This document shows positions 55,917 to 64,000 of a stretch of 64,000 nt of DNA, one piece after another; position 1 is the stretch's first letter; every line of letters starts with the position of its first letter. The translations under genes were made by a program, and so were the position numbers. Source of the stretch: Paroceanicella profunda (GTDB lineage: Bacteria; Pseudomonadota; Alphaproteobacteria; Rhodobacterales; Rhodobacteraceae); the NCBI RefSeq assembly GCF_005887635.2, contig NZ_CP040818.1:496001-560000 (forward strand). Direction: 5' to 3'. The notes below the pieces were generated by a model. The model made no database searches, was not told the origin of the DNA, and saw only the letters and a program-made list of their open reading frames with translations.

Positions 55917-56004
55917 TGGCGGAAGGGGTGGGATTCGAACCCACGGATACTCTCGCATCAACGGTTTTCAAGACCGCCGCAATCGACCACTCTGCCACCC
56001 TTCC
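55917..56004 (-). tRNA. tRNA-Ser (anticodon UGA)
   Basis: An 88-nt class II tRNA. The acceptor GGAAGGG pairs with CCCTTCC, discriminator G and an encoded CCA follow, the anticodon loop is CTTGAAA with TGA, there is a long variable arm, and the T arm is GTGGGTTCGAATCCCAC. It decodes UCA/UCG-type codons. Confidence 0.97.
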
Positions 56005-56224
56005 GAGGCGCCCTCTTCTAGCGCCGCTCCGGATCGACGTCCAGAGGATGGGACGCGGCATCATGGCGGGCGGAGGCGGACCCGAGAGCGTGATCCGGCG
56101 GGCCTTTCCTTGCCAGTGCCGATTGGGTAGTCTGACACTAGGGTGTCCGGCGCGCCGTCCGAGAAGAGACGCCGCCGGACCGACGGGCAACGGGCAGGCT
56201 GCGGACAGTGATGCGGAGGACGAG

Positions 56225-57289
56225 GTGAAACCGGGAGGCGGCACAGGCCGGACGCTTGTCGTCCTGCTGGGAACCCTGCTGGGCACTTCGGGCTGTGCGG
56301 AAATGGAAATCGCCGCGGAGATGCTGAAGTCCACCAGCCGGCCAGCTGCGTCCCAGACCGCCCCCACGCCTGTCCGCCTCTCGCAGAGCGCTGCCCGCGA
56401 GACGCCCGCGCCGGAGATCTTCGCCGACCGGATTTCGGCGCGCTGGAACGGGCAGGAGACCATCGGCGGCGTGTGGATCGCGCATCCCGACGCGGGAGAT
56501 CCCGCCCGGGTGGCGATGACCGACACGCGCTCCGGGCGCAGCGTGACCGGCGCGATGTTCCGCCGCCGTGCGGCAAGTCCGGCCGGGGGCGCGCAACTGT
56601 CCTCCGCCGCGGCACGGGCACTCGGCCTGCCGCCGGACCAGCCGGCGCTGCTCGACATCGTCGCGCTGCGCCGCGAGGCGCTGCCGGCCACCGTGATTGC
56701 GCGTGCACCGCGCATGACTGATACTTCGCGCGCACCGCGCATGACTGATGCTTCGCACGGAGCGCACGTGCCTGATGCTGCGGGCAATCCGCGCGTGACC
56801 GGTCCTGCGCGCATGACCGATGCCGAGCACGCGCCGCGCATGGCTGACCCCGGGCGCGCAGCGCCCACGGCTGACCCCGGGCGCGCGGCGCCCACGAGCG
56901 ACCCGGCCCGCGCGGGGCACCTGGACGGCCCCGGGCCGCGTGAAGGCACCCTGCTCACGGCCACTGCCGGGCCCCTCCCCGGCGCGGCCGGTACCGGGCG
57001 CGGGGGCGTGGCACCGCTCCGGCGCCCGCCGCGCGCGACCGATGGTCAGGCCGCGCCGCGCCGGACAGACGGCGAGCGGATGCCGCGTCGGCCGGAGCCC
57101 GCCCCCCGCCTGGCTGTCGGCGACGCGCCGCCGGTTCTGCCGCGGCCGCGCCCGGCCCGGCTGGAGGCGCCGGCCTCCGACGCATCTGGCGGCATCGTGC
57201 CCCGGCCCCGGCCGGCCCGCGGCGCCGCTTCCGAAACACCCCTCACCCCGGCGTTCAGCCAGGGCGACACACTGGCCCGGGTCGGATGA
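56225..57289 (+). CDS. Lipoprotein of the SPOR-associated family, SPOR domain missing
   Basis: A 354-residue lipoprotein. Start GTG 56225 has GGAGG 5 bases upstream and opens a signal peptide (RTLVVLLGTLLGTSGC) with lipobox Cys. Residues about 60-165 (RWNGQETIGGVWIAHPDAGD, then SGRSVTGAMFRRR and SSAAARALGLPPDQPALLDI) form the barrel domain usual in Rhodobacteraceae SPOR-domain proteins encoded before dac. Related proteins end in a peptidoglycan-binding SPOR domain. Here the C-terminal half is low-complexity repeats (APRMTD, DPGRAAPT, PRPRPAR) and stops without one. It lies 35 bp before dac, implying a cell-wall role. Confidence 0.75.
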   Translation: MKPGGGTGRTLVVLLGTLLGTSGCAEMEIAAEMLKSTSRPAASQTAPTPVRLSQSAARETPAPEIFADRISARWNGQETIGGVWIAHPDAGDPARVAMTDTRSGRSVTGAMFRRRAASPAGGAQLSSAAARALGLPPDQPALLDIVALRREALPATVIARAPRMTDTSRAPRMTDASHGAHVPDAAGNPRVTGPARMTDAEHAPRMADPGRAAPTADPGRAAPTSDPARAGHLDGPGPREGTLLTATAGPLPGAAGTGRGGVAPLRRPPRATDGQAAPRRTDGERMPRRPEPAPRLAVGDAPPVLPRPRPARLEAPASDASGGIVPRPRPARGAASETPLTPAFSQGDTLARVG

Positions 57290-57324
57290 ACCGCCGCCCC
57301 GGCCCCACCGAAGGGAGAGTCTCC

Positions 57325-58530
57325 ATGCGCGGTCTTCTCGCAGCCCTTGCCGCCAGCGGCATCCTGCTCACCAGCCCGGCATCGGCGCTCGATACGTCGG
57401 CGCGGGCCGCCTACATGCTCGACTTCGACACCGGCGCCGTGCTGCTGTCCAAGAACGCCGACGTGGAGATGCCGCCGGCCTCCATGTCCAAGCTGATGAC
57501 CCTCAACATGCTGTTCGAGGCGCTGGCCGACGGGCGCCTGTCGCTCGAGGACCGGTTCCGCGTCTCCGAGAAGGCCTGGCAGATGGGCGGCTCGAAGATG
57601 TTCCTGCGCGAGGGCGAGCGGGTGCGCATCGTCGACCTGATCCAGGGCATCATCGTGCAGTCGGGCAACGATGCCTGCGTGGTGGTGGCCGAAGGGCTCG
57701 CCGGCTCGGAGGAAGCCTTCGCCCAGCGCATGACCGAGCGCGCGCACGAACTGGGCATGACCGAGAGCACCTTCACCAACGCCTCCGGCTGGCCGGACCC
57801 GGGCCAGCGGATGAGCGCGCATGACCTGGTGACCCTGGCCCGGCGCATCATCACCGAGTTCCCGCAGTTCTACCCGTATTTCTCCGAAACCCAGTTCGAG
57901 TGGAACGGCGTGAACCAGAGGAACCGCAACCCGCTGCTGTTCCTCAACATCGGCGCAGACGGGCTGAAGACCGGCCACACCCAGGAGGCCGGCTACGGGC
58001 TGGTGGGCTCCGCCGTGCGCGGCTCCCAGCGCATCGTGTTCATGATCACCGGGCTGGAGAGCGTGAGCAAGCGCGAGGAGGAGGCCGAGCGCCTCACCTC
58101 CTGGGCGTTCCGCGAATTCTCCAACCGCGCGCTGTTCAAGAAGGGCGAGACGCTGGCGGACGCGCAGGTCTGGCTCGGCGCCCAGTCCCGCGTGCCGATG
58201 GTCACCGGCAAGGACATCCTGGCCACCCTGCCCTTCGGGGCCGGGGAGAACGTGAAGATCTCGGTGGTCTACGACGGCCCGATCCCCGCGCCGATCGCCG
58301 AAGGCCAGGAGATCGGCAGGCTGGTGATCGAGGCGCCCGGGCTGGAGCCGGTGACCGAGCCGCTCTTCGCCGGCCGCGCCGTGGCCGAGGGCGGCTACAT
58401 CACCCGCATGGAAGTGACCGCGATGAACCTCGTGGGGCGCTTCATCGACATGACCGGCGTGAAGGACATGATCGGCAACGATGACGCCGGGCCCGACACC
58501 GCCACCCCGGAGACGGAGGCCGCCGAGTGA
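57325..58530 (+). CDS. dac: D-alanyl-D-alanine carboxypeptidase (PBP5/6 family)
   Basis: A penicillin-binding protein that trims pentapeptide stems of peptidoglycan. The 401 residues start with a signal peptide (MRGLLAALAASGILLTSPASA). The catalytic triad of motifs is PASMSKLMT (SxxK), VQSGNDACV (SxN) and DGLKTGHT (KTG). A C-terminal PBP5-type beta domain follows. ATG 57325 has AAGGGAGAG upstream; the in-frame ATG 39 bases earlier lacks a signal peptide start. It overlaps tmk by 4 bp (GTGA), heading a coupled run of five genes. Confidence 0.96.
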   Translation: MRGLLAALAASGILLTSPASALDTSARAAYMLDFDTGAVLLSKNADVEMPPASMSKLMTLNMLFEALADGRLSLEDRFRVSEKAWQMGGSKMFLREGERVRIVDLIQGIIVQSGNDACVVVAEGLAGSEEAFAQRMTERAHELGMTESTFTNASGWPDPGQRMSAHDLVTLARRIITEFPQFYPYFSETQFEWNGVNQRNRNPLLFLNIGADGLKTGHTQEAGYGLVGSAVRGSQRIVFMITGLESVSKREEEAERLTSWAFREFSNRALFKKGETLADAQVWLGAQSRVPMVTGKDILATLPFGAGENVKISVVYDGPIPAPIAEGQEIGRLVIEAPGLEPVTEPLFAGRAVAEGGYITRMEVTAMNLVGRFIDMTGVKDMIGNDDAGPDTATPETEAAE

Positions 58531-59165
58531 CGCAGGCGCCGACCGGGCGGTTCATCAGCTTCGAGGGCATCGACGGCTCCGGCAAGTCCACCCAGGCCCG
58601 CCTGCTGGCCGAGGCGTTGCGCGGGCAGGGCCGCGAGGTGGTGCTCACCCGCGAGCCCGGCGGCTCGCCCGGGGCGGAGGAGATCCGCCGCCTGGTGCTG
58701 GAGGGAGACCCGGGCCGCTGGTCGCCCGAAACCGAGATCCTGCTGTTCACCGCGGCGCGCCGCGACCACCTGGAGCGCACCATCCGCCCGGCGCTGACCC
58801 GCGGCGCGGTGGTGATCTCGGACCGGTTCGCCGACAGCACCCGCATGTACCAGGGCAGCTTCCGCGCCAACCTGCGCCCGCTGGTGGACGAGCTGCACCG
58901 GCTGATGATCGGCGTGGAGCCGGACCTGACGCTGATCCTGGACGCGGACCCGTCCAGTTCCCTCTCGCGCGGGCTGGCCCGGCAGAGCGGCGAGGACCGG
59001 TTCGAGAACATGGGCCTGGCGATGCAGGAGGCGCTGCGCGAGGGCTTCCGCGCGCTCGCCGCCGCCGAGCCGCGCTGCGCGCTGATCGACGCGGCCGGCA
59101 CGCCGGAAGCGGTGGCCGCGCGCATCGCCGCCGCCGTGCAGGCCCGGCTGGGGGCCTGGGCATGA
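58527..59165 (+). CDS. tmk: Thymidylate kinase
   Basis: Tmk phosphorylates dTMP to dTDP. The 212-residue protein has P-loop FEGIDGSGKSTQARLL, TREPGGSPGAEEIR, the DRX motif SDRFADSTRMYQG, and a LID-type segment ARQSGEDRFE. The start is GTG at 58527, overlapping the dac stop by 4 bp. It overlaps holB by 4 bp as well, so it is translationally coupled on both sides. Confidence 0.97.
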   Translation: MTQAPTGRFISFEGIDGSGKSTQARLLAEALRGQGREVVLTREPGGSPGAEEIRRLVLEGDPGRWSPETEILLFTAARRDHLERTIRPALTRGAVVISDRFADSTRMYQGSFRANLRPLVDELHRLMIGVEPDLTLILDADPSSSLSRGLARQSGEDRFENMGLAMQEALREGFRALAAAEPRCALIDAAGTPEAVAARIAAAVQARLGAWA

Positions 59166-60253
59166 GCACCGAGGACATCCCCGAGCCGGATCGCGTGGAA
59201 GGCGCGCCGCACCCGCGCCGCACCGCCGCGCTCTTCGGCCAGCCTGCCGCCGAGGAGGCCTTCCTCACCGCGCGCGACGCGGGCCGGCTGCACCATGCCT
59301 GGCTCATCGCCGGGCCGCGCGGCGTGGGCAAGGCGACGCTGGCCTGGCGCATCGCGCGCAACCTGCTGGCCGGCGCCGGCGGGCCGCTGGACATGGCCCC
59401 GGACCAGCCGGTGTTCCGCCGCTGCGCCGCGCTGAGCGAGCCGCGCCTGTTCCTGCTGCGCCGGGCCTGGGACGCGAAGGCCGCCCGCCTGCGCCAGATC
59501 ATCGACGTGGAGGAAACCCGGCGGCTGAAGACCTTCCTGCAGCTCTCCTCCGCCGACGGCGGCTGGCGGGCGGTGATCGTGGATGCCGCGGAGGAGATGA
59601 ACACCTCCGCCGCCAACGCCCTGCTGAAGGTGCTGGAGGAGCCCCCCGAGCGCACCGCCTTCCTGCTGGTGTGCCACGCGCCGGCGCGCCTGCTGCCCAC
59701 CATCCGCTCGCGCTGCCGCGAGCTGCGCTGCGGCCCGCTGGACGCGGCCTCCCTCGCCGCGGCGCTGGACGCGGCGGGGCTGCAGACCGATGACGCCACC
59801 GCGCTGGCGGAGCTGTCCGGCGGTTCGGCCGGCGAGGCGATGCGCCTGGCCGCCCACGGCGGCCAGCCGGCATACGAGGAGCTGCTGGCCCTGCTCGCCA
59901 CCCTGCCCCGGCTGGACCGGCCGCGGATGATCGCCCTCGCGGACAGTTGCGCGGGCCGGGACGCGGCAGAGCGCTACGACATGATGATGCGCCTGGTGCC
60001 ACTGGCGCTGTCGCGCTTCGCGCGGGCCGGCGCGCTGGGGGCACTGCCGGTGGAGGCGGCGCGCGGCGAGGGCGACCTCATCCGCCGCCTCTCCCCCGGG
60101 CCGGGCCCGGCGCGCGCCTGGGCGGAGGCGGTGCAGCGGCTGGGCGAGCGCATGGCCCGGGCCCGCTCGGTGAACCTTGACCCCGGGCAGGTGATGCTCG
60201 ATACCTTCCTCGACATCGAAACAACCGCGCAGCGGCTCGCCTCCGCTGCCTGA
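59162..60253 (+). CDS. holB: DNA polymerase III subunit delta'
   Basis: Clamp-loader delta' subunit, 363 residues. It has an AAA+ fold with Walker A GPRGVGKATLAWRI, a Walker-B-type region VIVDAAEEMNTSAANALLKV, and the sensor region LPTIRSRCRELRCGPL (SRC motif). The Cys-rich zinc module of gamma/tau is absent, as expected for many delta' proteins. ATG 59162 overlaps tmk by 4 bp; the tmk-holB-tatD order is widespread in proteobacteria. Confidence 0.95.
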   Translation: MSTEDIPEPDRVEGAPHPRRTAALFGQPAAEEAFLTARDAGRLHHAWLIAGPRGVGKATLAWRIARNLLAGAGGPLDMAPDQPVFRRCAALSEPRLFLLRRAWDAKAARLRQIIDVEETRRLKTFLQLSSADGGWRAVIVDAAEEMNTSAANALLKVLEEPPERTAFLLVCHAPARLLPTIRSRCRELRCGPLDAASLAAALDAAGLQTDDATALAELSGGSAGEAMRLAAHGGQPAYEELLALLATLPRLDRPRMIALADSCAGRDAAERYDMMMRLVPLALSRFARAGALGALPVEAARGEGDLIRRLSPGPGPARAWAEAVQRLGERMARARSVNLDPGQVMLDTFLDIETTAQRLASAA

Positions 60254-60263
60254 AAGCCTGCAC

Positions 60264-61100
60264 ATGACCTCTCCCGCACTGGTGGACAGCCACTGCCACC
60301 TCGATTTCCCGGAACTGATGGAAGACCTGCCCGGCGTGCTCTCGCGCGCGGCCGCCGCCGGTGTCACCCGCATGGTGACCATCTGCACGAAACTGCGCAC
60401 GGAGCCCGCCGTGCGCGCCATCGCGGAGGCGCATGCCCCGGTGTTCTACGCCGCCGGAACCCACCCGATGAGCGCGGCCGAGGAGCCGATGGCCTCGGTG
60501 GAGGAGCTGGAGCGCATCGCCCTCCACCCCAAGATGGTCGGCATCGGGGAGACCGGGCTCGACTATCACTACACCGCCGAGAGTGCGGCGGTGCAGCGCG
60601 AGAGCCTGCGCATCCACATCGAGGCGGCGCGGCGCACCGGGCTGCCGCTGATCATCCACGCCCGCGCGGCGGATGAGGACATGGCCCGCATCCTCACCGA
60701 GGAGCACCGCGCCGGCGCCTACACCTGCGTGATGCACTGCTTCTCCTCCTCGGCCGAGCTGGGCCGCGCGGCGCTGGACCTCGGCTTCTACCTCTCGATG
60801 TCGGGCATCGCCGCCTTCCCGCGCTCCGGCGCGCTGCGCGAGATCTTCGCCGCCGCCCCGCGCGAGCGCATCCTGGTGGAGACCGACAGCCCCTACCTCG
60901 CGCCGCCGCCGCATCGGGGCAAGCGCAACGAGCCGGGTTTCGTCGCCCTCACCGCGAAAGTGGGCGCGGAGGCCTTCGGCATGGAGGAGGCGGAGTTCGC
61001 CGCCCTCACCTCGGCCAATTTCGACCGGCTGTTCACCAAGGCCGCCGCCTGGACCGACACCGGAGCCGACACCGGGACCACCCCCCGGACGGGGGCCTGA
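60264..61100 (+). CDS. tatD: TatD-family metal-dependent DNase/hydrolase
   Basis: A 278-residue TIM-barrel hydrolase. Metal ligands are visible in order: DSHCHLDF (HxH), GIGETGLDYHY (Glu), IIHARAADED (His), VMHCFSSS (His) and VETDSPYLAPPPHRGKRNEP (Asp). TatD proteins act as 3'-5' exonucleases on damaged DNA or RNA. It starts 10 bp after holB and ends 3 bp before the MBL gene. Confidence 0.95.
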   Translation: MTSPALVDSHCHLDFPELMEDLPGVLSRAAAAGVTRMVTICTKLRTEPAVRAIAEAHAPVFYAAGTHPMSAAEEPMASVEELERIALHPKMVGIGETGLDYHYTAESAAVQRESLRIHIEAARRTGLPLIIHARAADEDMARILTEEHRAGAYTCVMHCFSSSAELGRAALDLGFYLSMSGIAAFPRSGALREIFAAAPRERILVETDSPYLAPPPHRGKRNEPGFVALTAKVGAEAFGMEEAEFAALTSANFDRLFTKAAAWTDTGADTGTTPRTGA

Positions 61101-61103
61101 CGC

Positions 61104-61901
61104 GTGGCCGAGCTGCGGTTCACCATCCTGGGCTGCGGGTCCTCCGGCGGCGTGCCGCGCCTCGGCGGGCACTGGGGCAACTGCGACCCGGAGAACCCGC
61201 GCAACACCCGCCGCCGCTGCTCCATGCTGGTGGAGCGCGAAGGCGAGGGCGGCACCACGCGGGTGCTGATCGACACCTCGCCGGACATGCGCGCCCAGTT
61301 GCTGGACGCCGGCATCGGCCATCTGGACGCGGTGCTCTACACCCATGAGCACGCCGACCACGTGCACGGGCTGGACGACCTGCGCATGATCGTGATGAAC
61401 CGCCGCTCGCGCCTGCCGGTCTGGGCGGATGCGAAGACCCAGGCCGCGCTGCTGGAGCGCTTCGGCTACGCCTTCCTGCAGCCCGAGGGCAGCCCCTACC
61501 CGCCGATCCTCGAGCTCAACACCATCGAGGGCGACGTGACCATCGACGGCGCCGGCGGCCCGATCACCGCGCGGCCCTTCCTGGTCAACCACGGCGCCAT
61601 CGACGCGCTCGGCTTCCGCATCGGCCCGCTCGCCTACCTGCCGGACGTGAAGGAGATCTACGCCCCGGCCTGGGAGGCGCTGCAGGACCTGGACTGCTGG
61701 GTGCTGGACGCGCTGCGCTACGCGCCGCACCCGACACATGCCCATCTGGCCCTCGCGCTGGAGTGGATCGCCCGCGCGCAGCCGCGCCGCGCCGTGCTCA
61801 CCAACCTGCACAACGACCTCGACCATGACCGGCTGGACGCGGAGACGGCGGAGACCATCCGCCCGGCCTTCGACGGCATGGTGATCACCTGCACGCTCTG
61901 A
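61104..61901 (+). CDS. MBL-fold hydrolase, PhnP-like
   Basis: A 265-residue metallo-beta-lactamase-fold phosphodiesterase. The metal motif THEHADHVHGLDDLR gives H81, H83, D85 and H86. The N-terminal GCGSSGGVPRLGG and NPRNTRRRCSMLVE match the PhnP group, which hydrolyses cyclic phosphates. LPDVKEI and VLDALRYAPHPTHAHL supply the remaining ligands. The start is GTG 61104. This gene commonly follows tatD in Rhodobacteraceae. Confidence 0.92.
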   Translation: MAELRFTILGCGSSGGVPRLGGHWGNCDPENPRNTRRRCSMLVEREGEGGTTRVLIDTSPDMRAQLLDAGIGHLDAVLYTHEHADHVHGLDDLRMIVMNRRSRLPVWADAKTQAALLERFGYAFLQPEGSPYPPILELNTIEGDVTIDGAGGPITARPFLVNHGAIDALGFRIGPLAYLPDVKEIYAPAWEALQDLDCWVLDALRYAPHPTHAHLALALEWIARAQPRRAVLTNLHNDLDHDRLDAETAETIRPAFDGMVITCTL

Positions 61902-62010
61902 CCCGGCCGGCCGCGCCCGGCCCGAGCAGGGCGCACCATCCCCCCGGGACACCCGGCACCGGCACCCCGCCGCAGCGCCCGGAAAGCCCCCACCTGCCGG
62001 AGAGAGACCC

Positions 62011-62946
62011 TTGCTGGACATCCTGATCACCGTGATCCCGGTTTTCCTCGTCATCGGCGCGGGATATCTCGCAGTGCGGCTGAAGTACTTCTCCCAGTCC
62101 GCGGTGGACGGGCTGATGGTGTTCACCCAGGGCTTCGCGGTGCCCTGCCTGCTGTTCTCGGCCGTGGCGAAGCTGGACCTGGGCGAGATGTTCGACCCGA
62201 GGCTGCTGGTCTCCTTCTATTCCGGCGCCACCATAGCCTTCGCGATCGGCATCGCAGGGGCTCTCTTCGTGTTCCGCCGCCGCCCGGGCGAAGCGGTGGC
62301 CGTGGCCTTCGGGGCGCTGTTCTCGAACTCGGTGCTGCTGGGCCTGCCGATCATGTCGCGCGCCTTCGGCGAGAGCGCGCTGGCGCCGAACTTCGCCATC
62401 ATCTCCATCCACGCGCCCTTCTGCTACCTGCTGGGCATCACCGCGATGGAAATGGCCCGCGCCGATGGCCGTGGCGCGCTGGAGACCGCCCGCGCCGTGC
62501 TGCGCGCGATGTTCCGCAACGCGCTGATGATCGGGCTGTTCCTCGGCCTCGCGACGAACCTCTCCGGCCTCCCCCTGCCCGAACCGGTCTGGGCGGCGAT
62601 CGAGATGGTCGCGCGCTCCGCCCTGCCGGCGGCGCTGTTCGGGCTGGGCGGCGTGCTTACCCGCTACGCGCTGCGCGACTCGCTGGGCGAGGCGGCGATG
62701 ATCTCCGGCCTGTCGCTGATCGTGCACCCGGCCATCGCCTGGTTCCTCGGCAGCCAGGTGTTCGACCTGCCGCAGGGCTTCGTGAACTCGCTGGTGATGA
62801 CGGCGGCGATGGCCCCGGGCGTGAACGCCTATGTCTTCGCCAACATCTACGACCGCGGCAAGGGCGCGGCGGCAAGCGCCCTCCTGCTCGCCACCGGCCT
62901 GTCGGTGATCACCGCCTCGGGCTGGCTCTACCTGCTGCGGCACTGA
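62011..62946 (+). CDS. AEC-family permease (auxin-efflux-carrier type)
   Basis: A 311-residue membrane protein with about ten helices in the duplicated AEC/bile-acid-like fold. It has LITVIPVFLVIGAGYLAVRL, FTQGFAVPCLLFSAVAKLDL, LFSNSVLLGLPIMSRAFGE and SALPAALFGLGGVLTRYAL. Members export malonate, malate or other carboxylates. The start is TTG 62011, with GGAGAGAG upstream; no ATG is suitably placed. It is probably separate from the preceding run (109-bp gap). Confidence 0.92.
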   Translation: MLDILITVIPVFLVIGAGYLAVRLKYFSQSAVDGLMVFTQGFAVPCLLFSAVAKLDLGEMFDPRLLVSFYSGATIAFAIGIAGALFVFRRRPGEAVAVAFGALFSNSVLLGLPIMSRAFGESALAPNFAIISIHAPFCYLLGITAMEMARADGRGALETARAVLRAMFRNALMIGLFLGLATNLSGLPLPEPVWAAIEMVARSALPAALFGLGGVLTRYALRDSLGEAAMISGLSLIVHPAIAWFLGSQVFDLPQGFVNSLVMTAAMAPGVNAYVFANIYDRGKGAAASALLLATGLSVITASGWLYLLRH

Positions 62947-63015
62947 GGCCCCGGGGCGCGCGGCCCGTTCCGGGCAGAGCGGCGGCGGCGCAAGGCCCGC
63001 CGCCGCGCCCCGGCG

Positions 63016-63567
63016 TCAGAAGTCCTTCAGCGCGTCGAAATCCATCATCTCCAGATAGGCCACCTTCTCCGCCTCCGGGGCCGAGCCGGAGACCTGCACC
63101 AGCACCCGCCCGCCGATGAACCCGGTGATCTGCCCGTCGGCGCTGACGAACTTCTCCCCGCCGATGCGGGTGAGCCGGCCCATCGAACCCATCATCGCCG
63201 TGGAGCCGAACATCGCCCCCATCGAGGCGACCATGGCATTGTCGGCCATCAGCTGCACGGTCACGTCGTCGCTGCCGTTGGTATAGGTGGCCCCGGCCAC
63301 CACGCCGCCGCCGAAAGCCGCGGCGGATTGCGGCTCGTCCACCTCCCGCTCCCAGCCGTCGCGGGCCGGCGGCAGGAAGTCGGTCATCCCCTGCGCCTTC
63401 ATCTGGCCCAGAAGCTGCGAGGCATAGTCGAGCTCATCCTTCGCCCCGGCGACATCGCCGCCGTTGTAGGCCGCGAGGGCGGCTTCGATGCTGTCGGAGA
63501 TCTCGTCGGCGGAGGCGGCGAGGGGCGCCGCCAGCAGGACCGCGGCGGCCAGGCAAATGTGTCTCAT
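63016..63567 (-). CDS. Secreted protein of unknown function
   Basis: A 183-residue protein with a signal peptide (ICLAAAVLLAAPLAASA). An Ala-rich helical part follows (SIEAALAAYNGGDVAGAKDEL), then a beta-rich C-terminal half with VVAGATYTNGSDDVTVQLMA and ITGFIGGRVLVQVSGS. I do not recognise a named family with certainty; similar exported proteins are common as hypotheticals in Rhodobacteraceae. ATG 63567 follows GGGAG. It is convergent with the AEC gene. Confidence 0.75.
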   Translation of the reverse strand: MRHICLAAAVLLAAPLAASADEISDSIEAALAAYNGGDVAGAKDELDYASQLLGQMKAQGMTDFLPPARDGWEREVDEPQSAAAFGGGVVAGATYTNGSDDVTVQLMADNAMVASMGAMFGSTAMMGSMGRLTRIGGEKFVSADGQITGFIGGRVLVQVSGSAPEAEKVAYLEMMDFDALKDF

Positions 63568-63726
63568 GGCAAGGACGTCTCCCGGTGAGGTGCCGGGGGC
63601 GCGCGCCGCCCCTCAGGCCTGCGCCGAACTATCCGCCACCCCGCGACGCCGGTAAAGCCTGCGCCGCCCGCGGCGTGCGAAATCACACGTCGCGGCCGCA
63701 GGGGGCGCGCGGTCAGCCCCCGCGGC

Positions 63727-63765
63727 CCGGGGGCCGGGGGCCGGGGGCCGGGGGCCGGGGGCCGG
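63727..63765. repeat. CCGGGGG x5 microsatellite
   Basis: The 7-bp unit CCGGGGG repeats five times from 63727 to 63761, followed by a partial unit. It lies in the 248-bp gap between the secreted protein and the MFS gene. Confidence 0.8.
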
Positions 63766-63815
63766 GAAGAGGCTCGCAGGGGGGAGTGAGGGAGGCAAGC
63801 GGGGGGCGGCGCCCC

Positions 63816-64000
63816 TCAGTTGCCACCGTGGTTCTGGAACAGCTTGCCGCGCTCGGTGACCAGCAGGATGCCGATTGAGACGATGCCGCAAACCGCGTAG
63901 CCGGTGACCAGCGGCCCGCCGGTGCCGTCGAAGGCCTGCCCGATCGTGTAGCCGATGACCGCGCCGGTGAGCGTGGTCACGCAGCCGATGATGGAGGAGC
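63816..64000 (-). CDS. C-terminal end of a Bcr/CflA-type MFS transporter (5' end outside window)
   Basis: The minus-strand frame ending at the stop codon 63816-63818 encodes two membrane helices: TTLTGAVIGYTIGQAFDGTG and PLVTGYAVCGIVSIGILLV. It ends TERGKLFQNHGGN. The IGQAFDGT motif and the TERGRLF-like end are typical of Bcr/CflA drug-efflux MFS proteins. The gene begins beyond 64000. Confidence 0.75.
   Translation of the reverse strand, partial: SSIIGCVTTLTGAVIGYTIGQAFDGTGGPLVTGYAVCGIVSIGILLVTERGKLFQNHGGN

Noticed and set aside
55670..56004. Genomic-island attachment site at tRNA-Ser
   Set aside because: No integrase gene and no direct repeat of the tRNA 3' end were found in the window; only the gene fragment hints at past recombination.
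55916..56224. Open frame beginning MAEGVGFEPT that runs into the lipoprotein gene
   Set aside because: It is the reverse complement of tRNA-Ser, a classic false N-terminus; the GTG at 56225 with a good ribosome-binding site and signal peptide is the credible start.

Overview
The window comes from a very GC-rich (roughly 70%) alphaproteobacterial chromosome. Gene content and order point to the Rhodobacteraceae/Paracoccaceae group: pcm-tolC-DUF2497-valS, carD, fdxA with an S4 protein and a SUV3-like helicase, DUF983-NUDIX, and dac-tmk-holB-tatD-MBL. Almost everything looks chromosomal housekeeping. I see no insertion sequence, prophage, integrase or CRISPR array.

Layout. 0-4 kb: purine-ring catabolism (allA partial, alc, puuE) interrupted by a divergent old yellow enzyme. 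4-15 kb: HisC-like aminotransferase, valS, PopZ/DUF2497-like protein, TolC, Pcm-like methyltransferase, tRNA-Cys(GCA), a tyrosine-phosphatase-like protein, divergent cobT/cobS and carD. 15-26 kb: 7Fe ferredoxin, S4 protein, large helicase, TPR protein, SCP2 protein, lysophospholipase-like hydrolase, hisN, a XRE regulator, typA and a DUF2332 protein. 26-38 kb: quinone oxidoreductase, LysR, DUF1127, thpR, tesA-ybbA-ybbP, a Bax-inhibitor-like membrane protein, an alpha/beta hydrolase lacking its nucleophile, rpmG, MFS, NUDIX and DUF983. 38.6-40.8 kb: a secreted EF-hand protein, an ECF sigma factor, a probable anti-sigma protein and a periplasmic metal-sensor-like protein.

40.8-55.9 kb is the accessory part. 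It starts with 2.1 kb without a convincing gene. Then come a PAS histidine kinase, a single-domain receiver, a FixJ-type regulator and a cytochrome c. After these lie GlxA- and AraC-type regulators, two AhpD/CMD-type thiol proteins, an SDR, and an IorAB-type molybdenum hydroxylase. Three decayed genes (LysR, ABM monooxygenase, nitrile hydratase beta) lie between them. 55.9-64 kb: tRNA-Ser(UGA), a SPOR-family lipoprotein without its SPOR domain, and the compact dac-tmk-holB-tatD-MBL run linked by 4-bp overlaps. An AEC transporter, a periplasmic protein and the end of an MFS transporter follow.

No clear new multi-gene system is evident. The most interesting observations are small-scale: tandem-repeat arrays in many gene 3'-end junctions, an 11-C tract plus palindrome between two divergent response regulators, paired palindromes between typA and a XRE gene, a hairpin that buries the hisN ribosome-binding site, a low-GC patch in valS, and protein-level losses (missing Ser nucleophile, missing SPOR domain).
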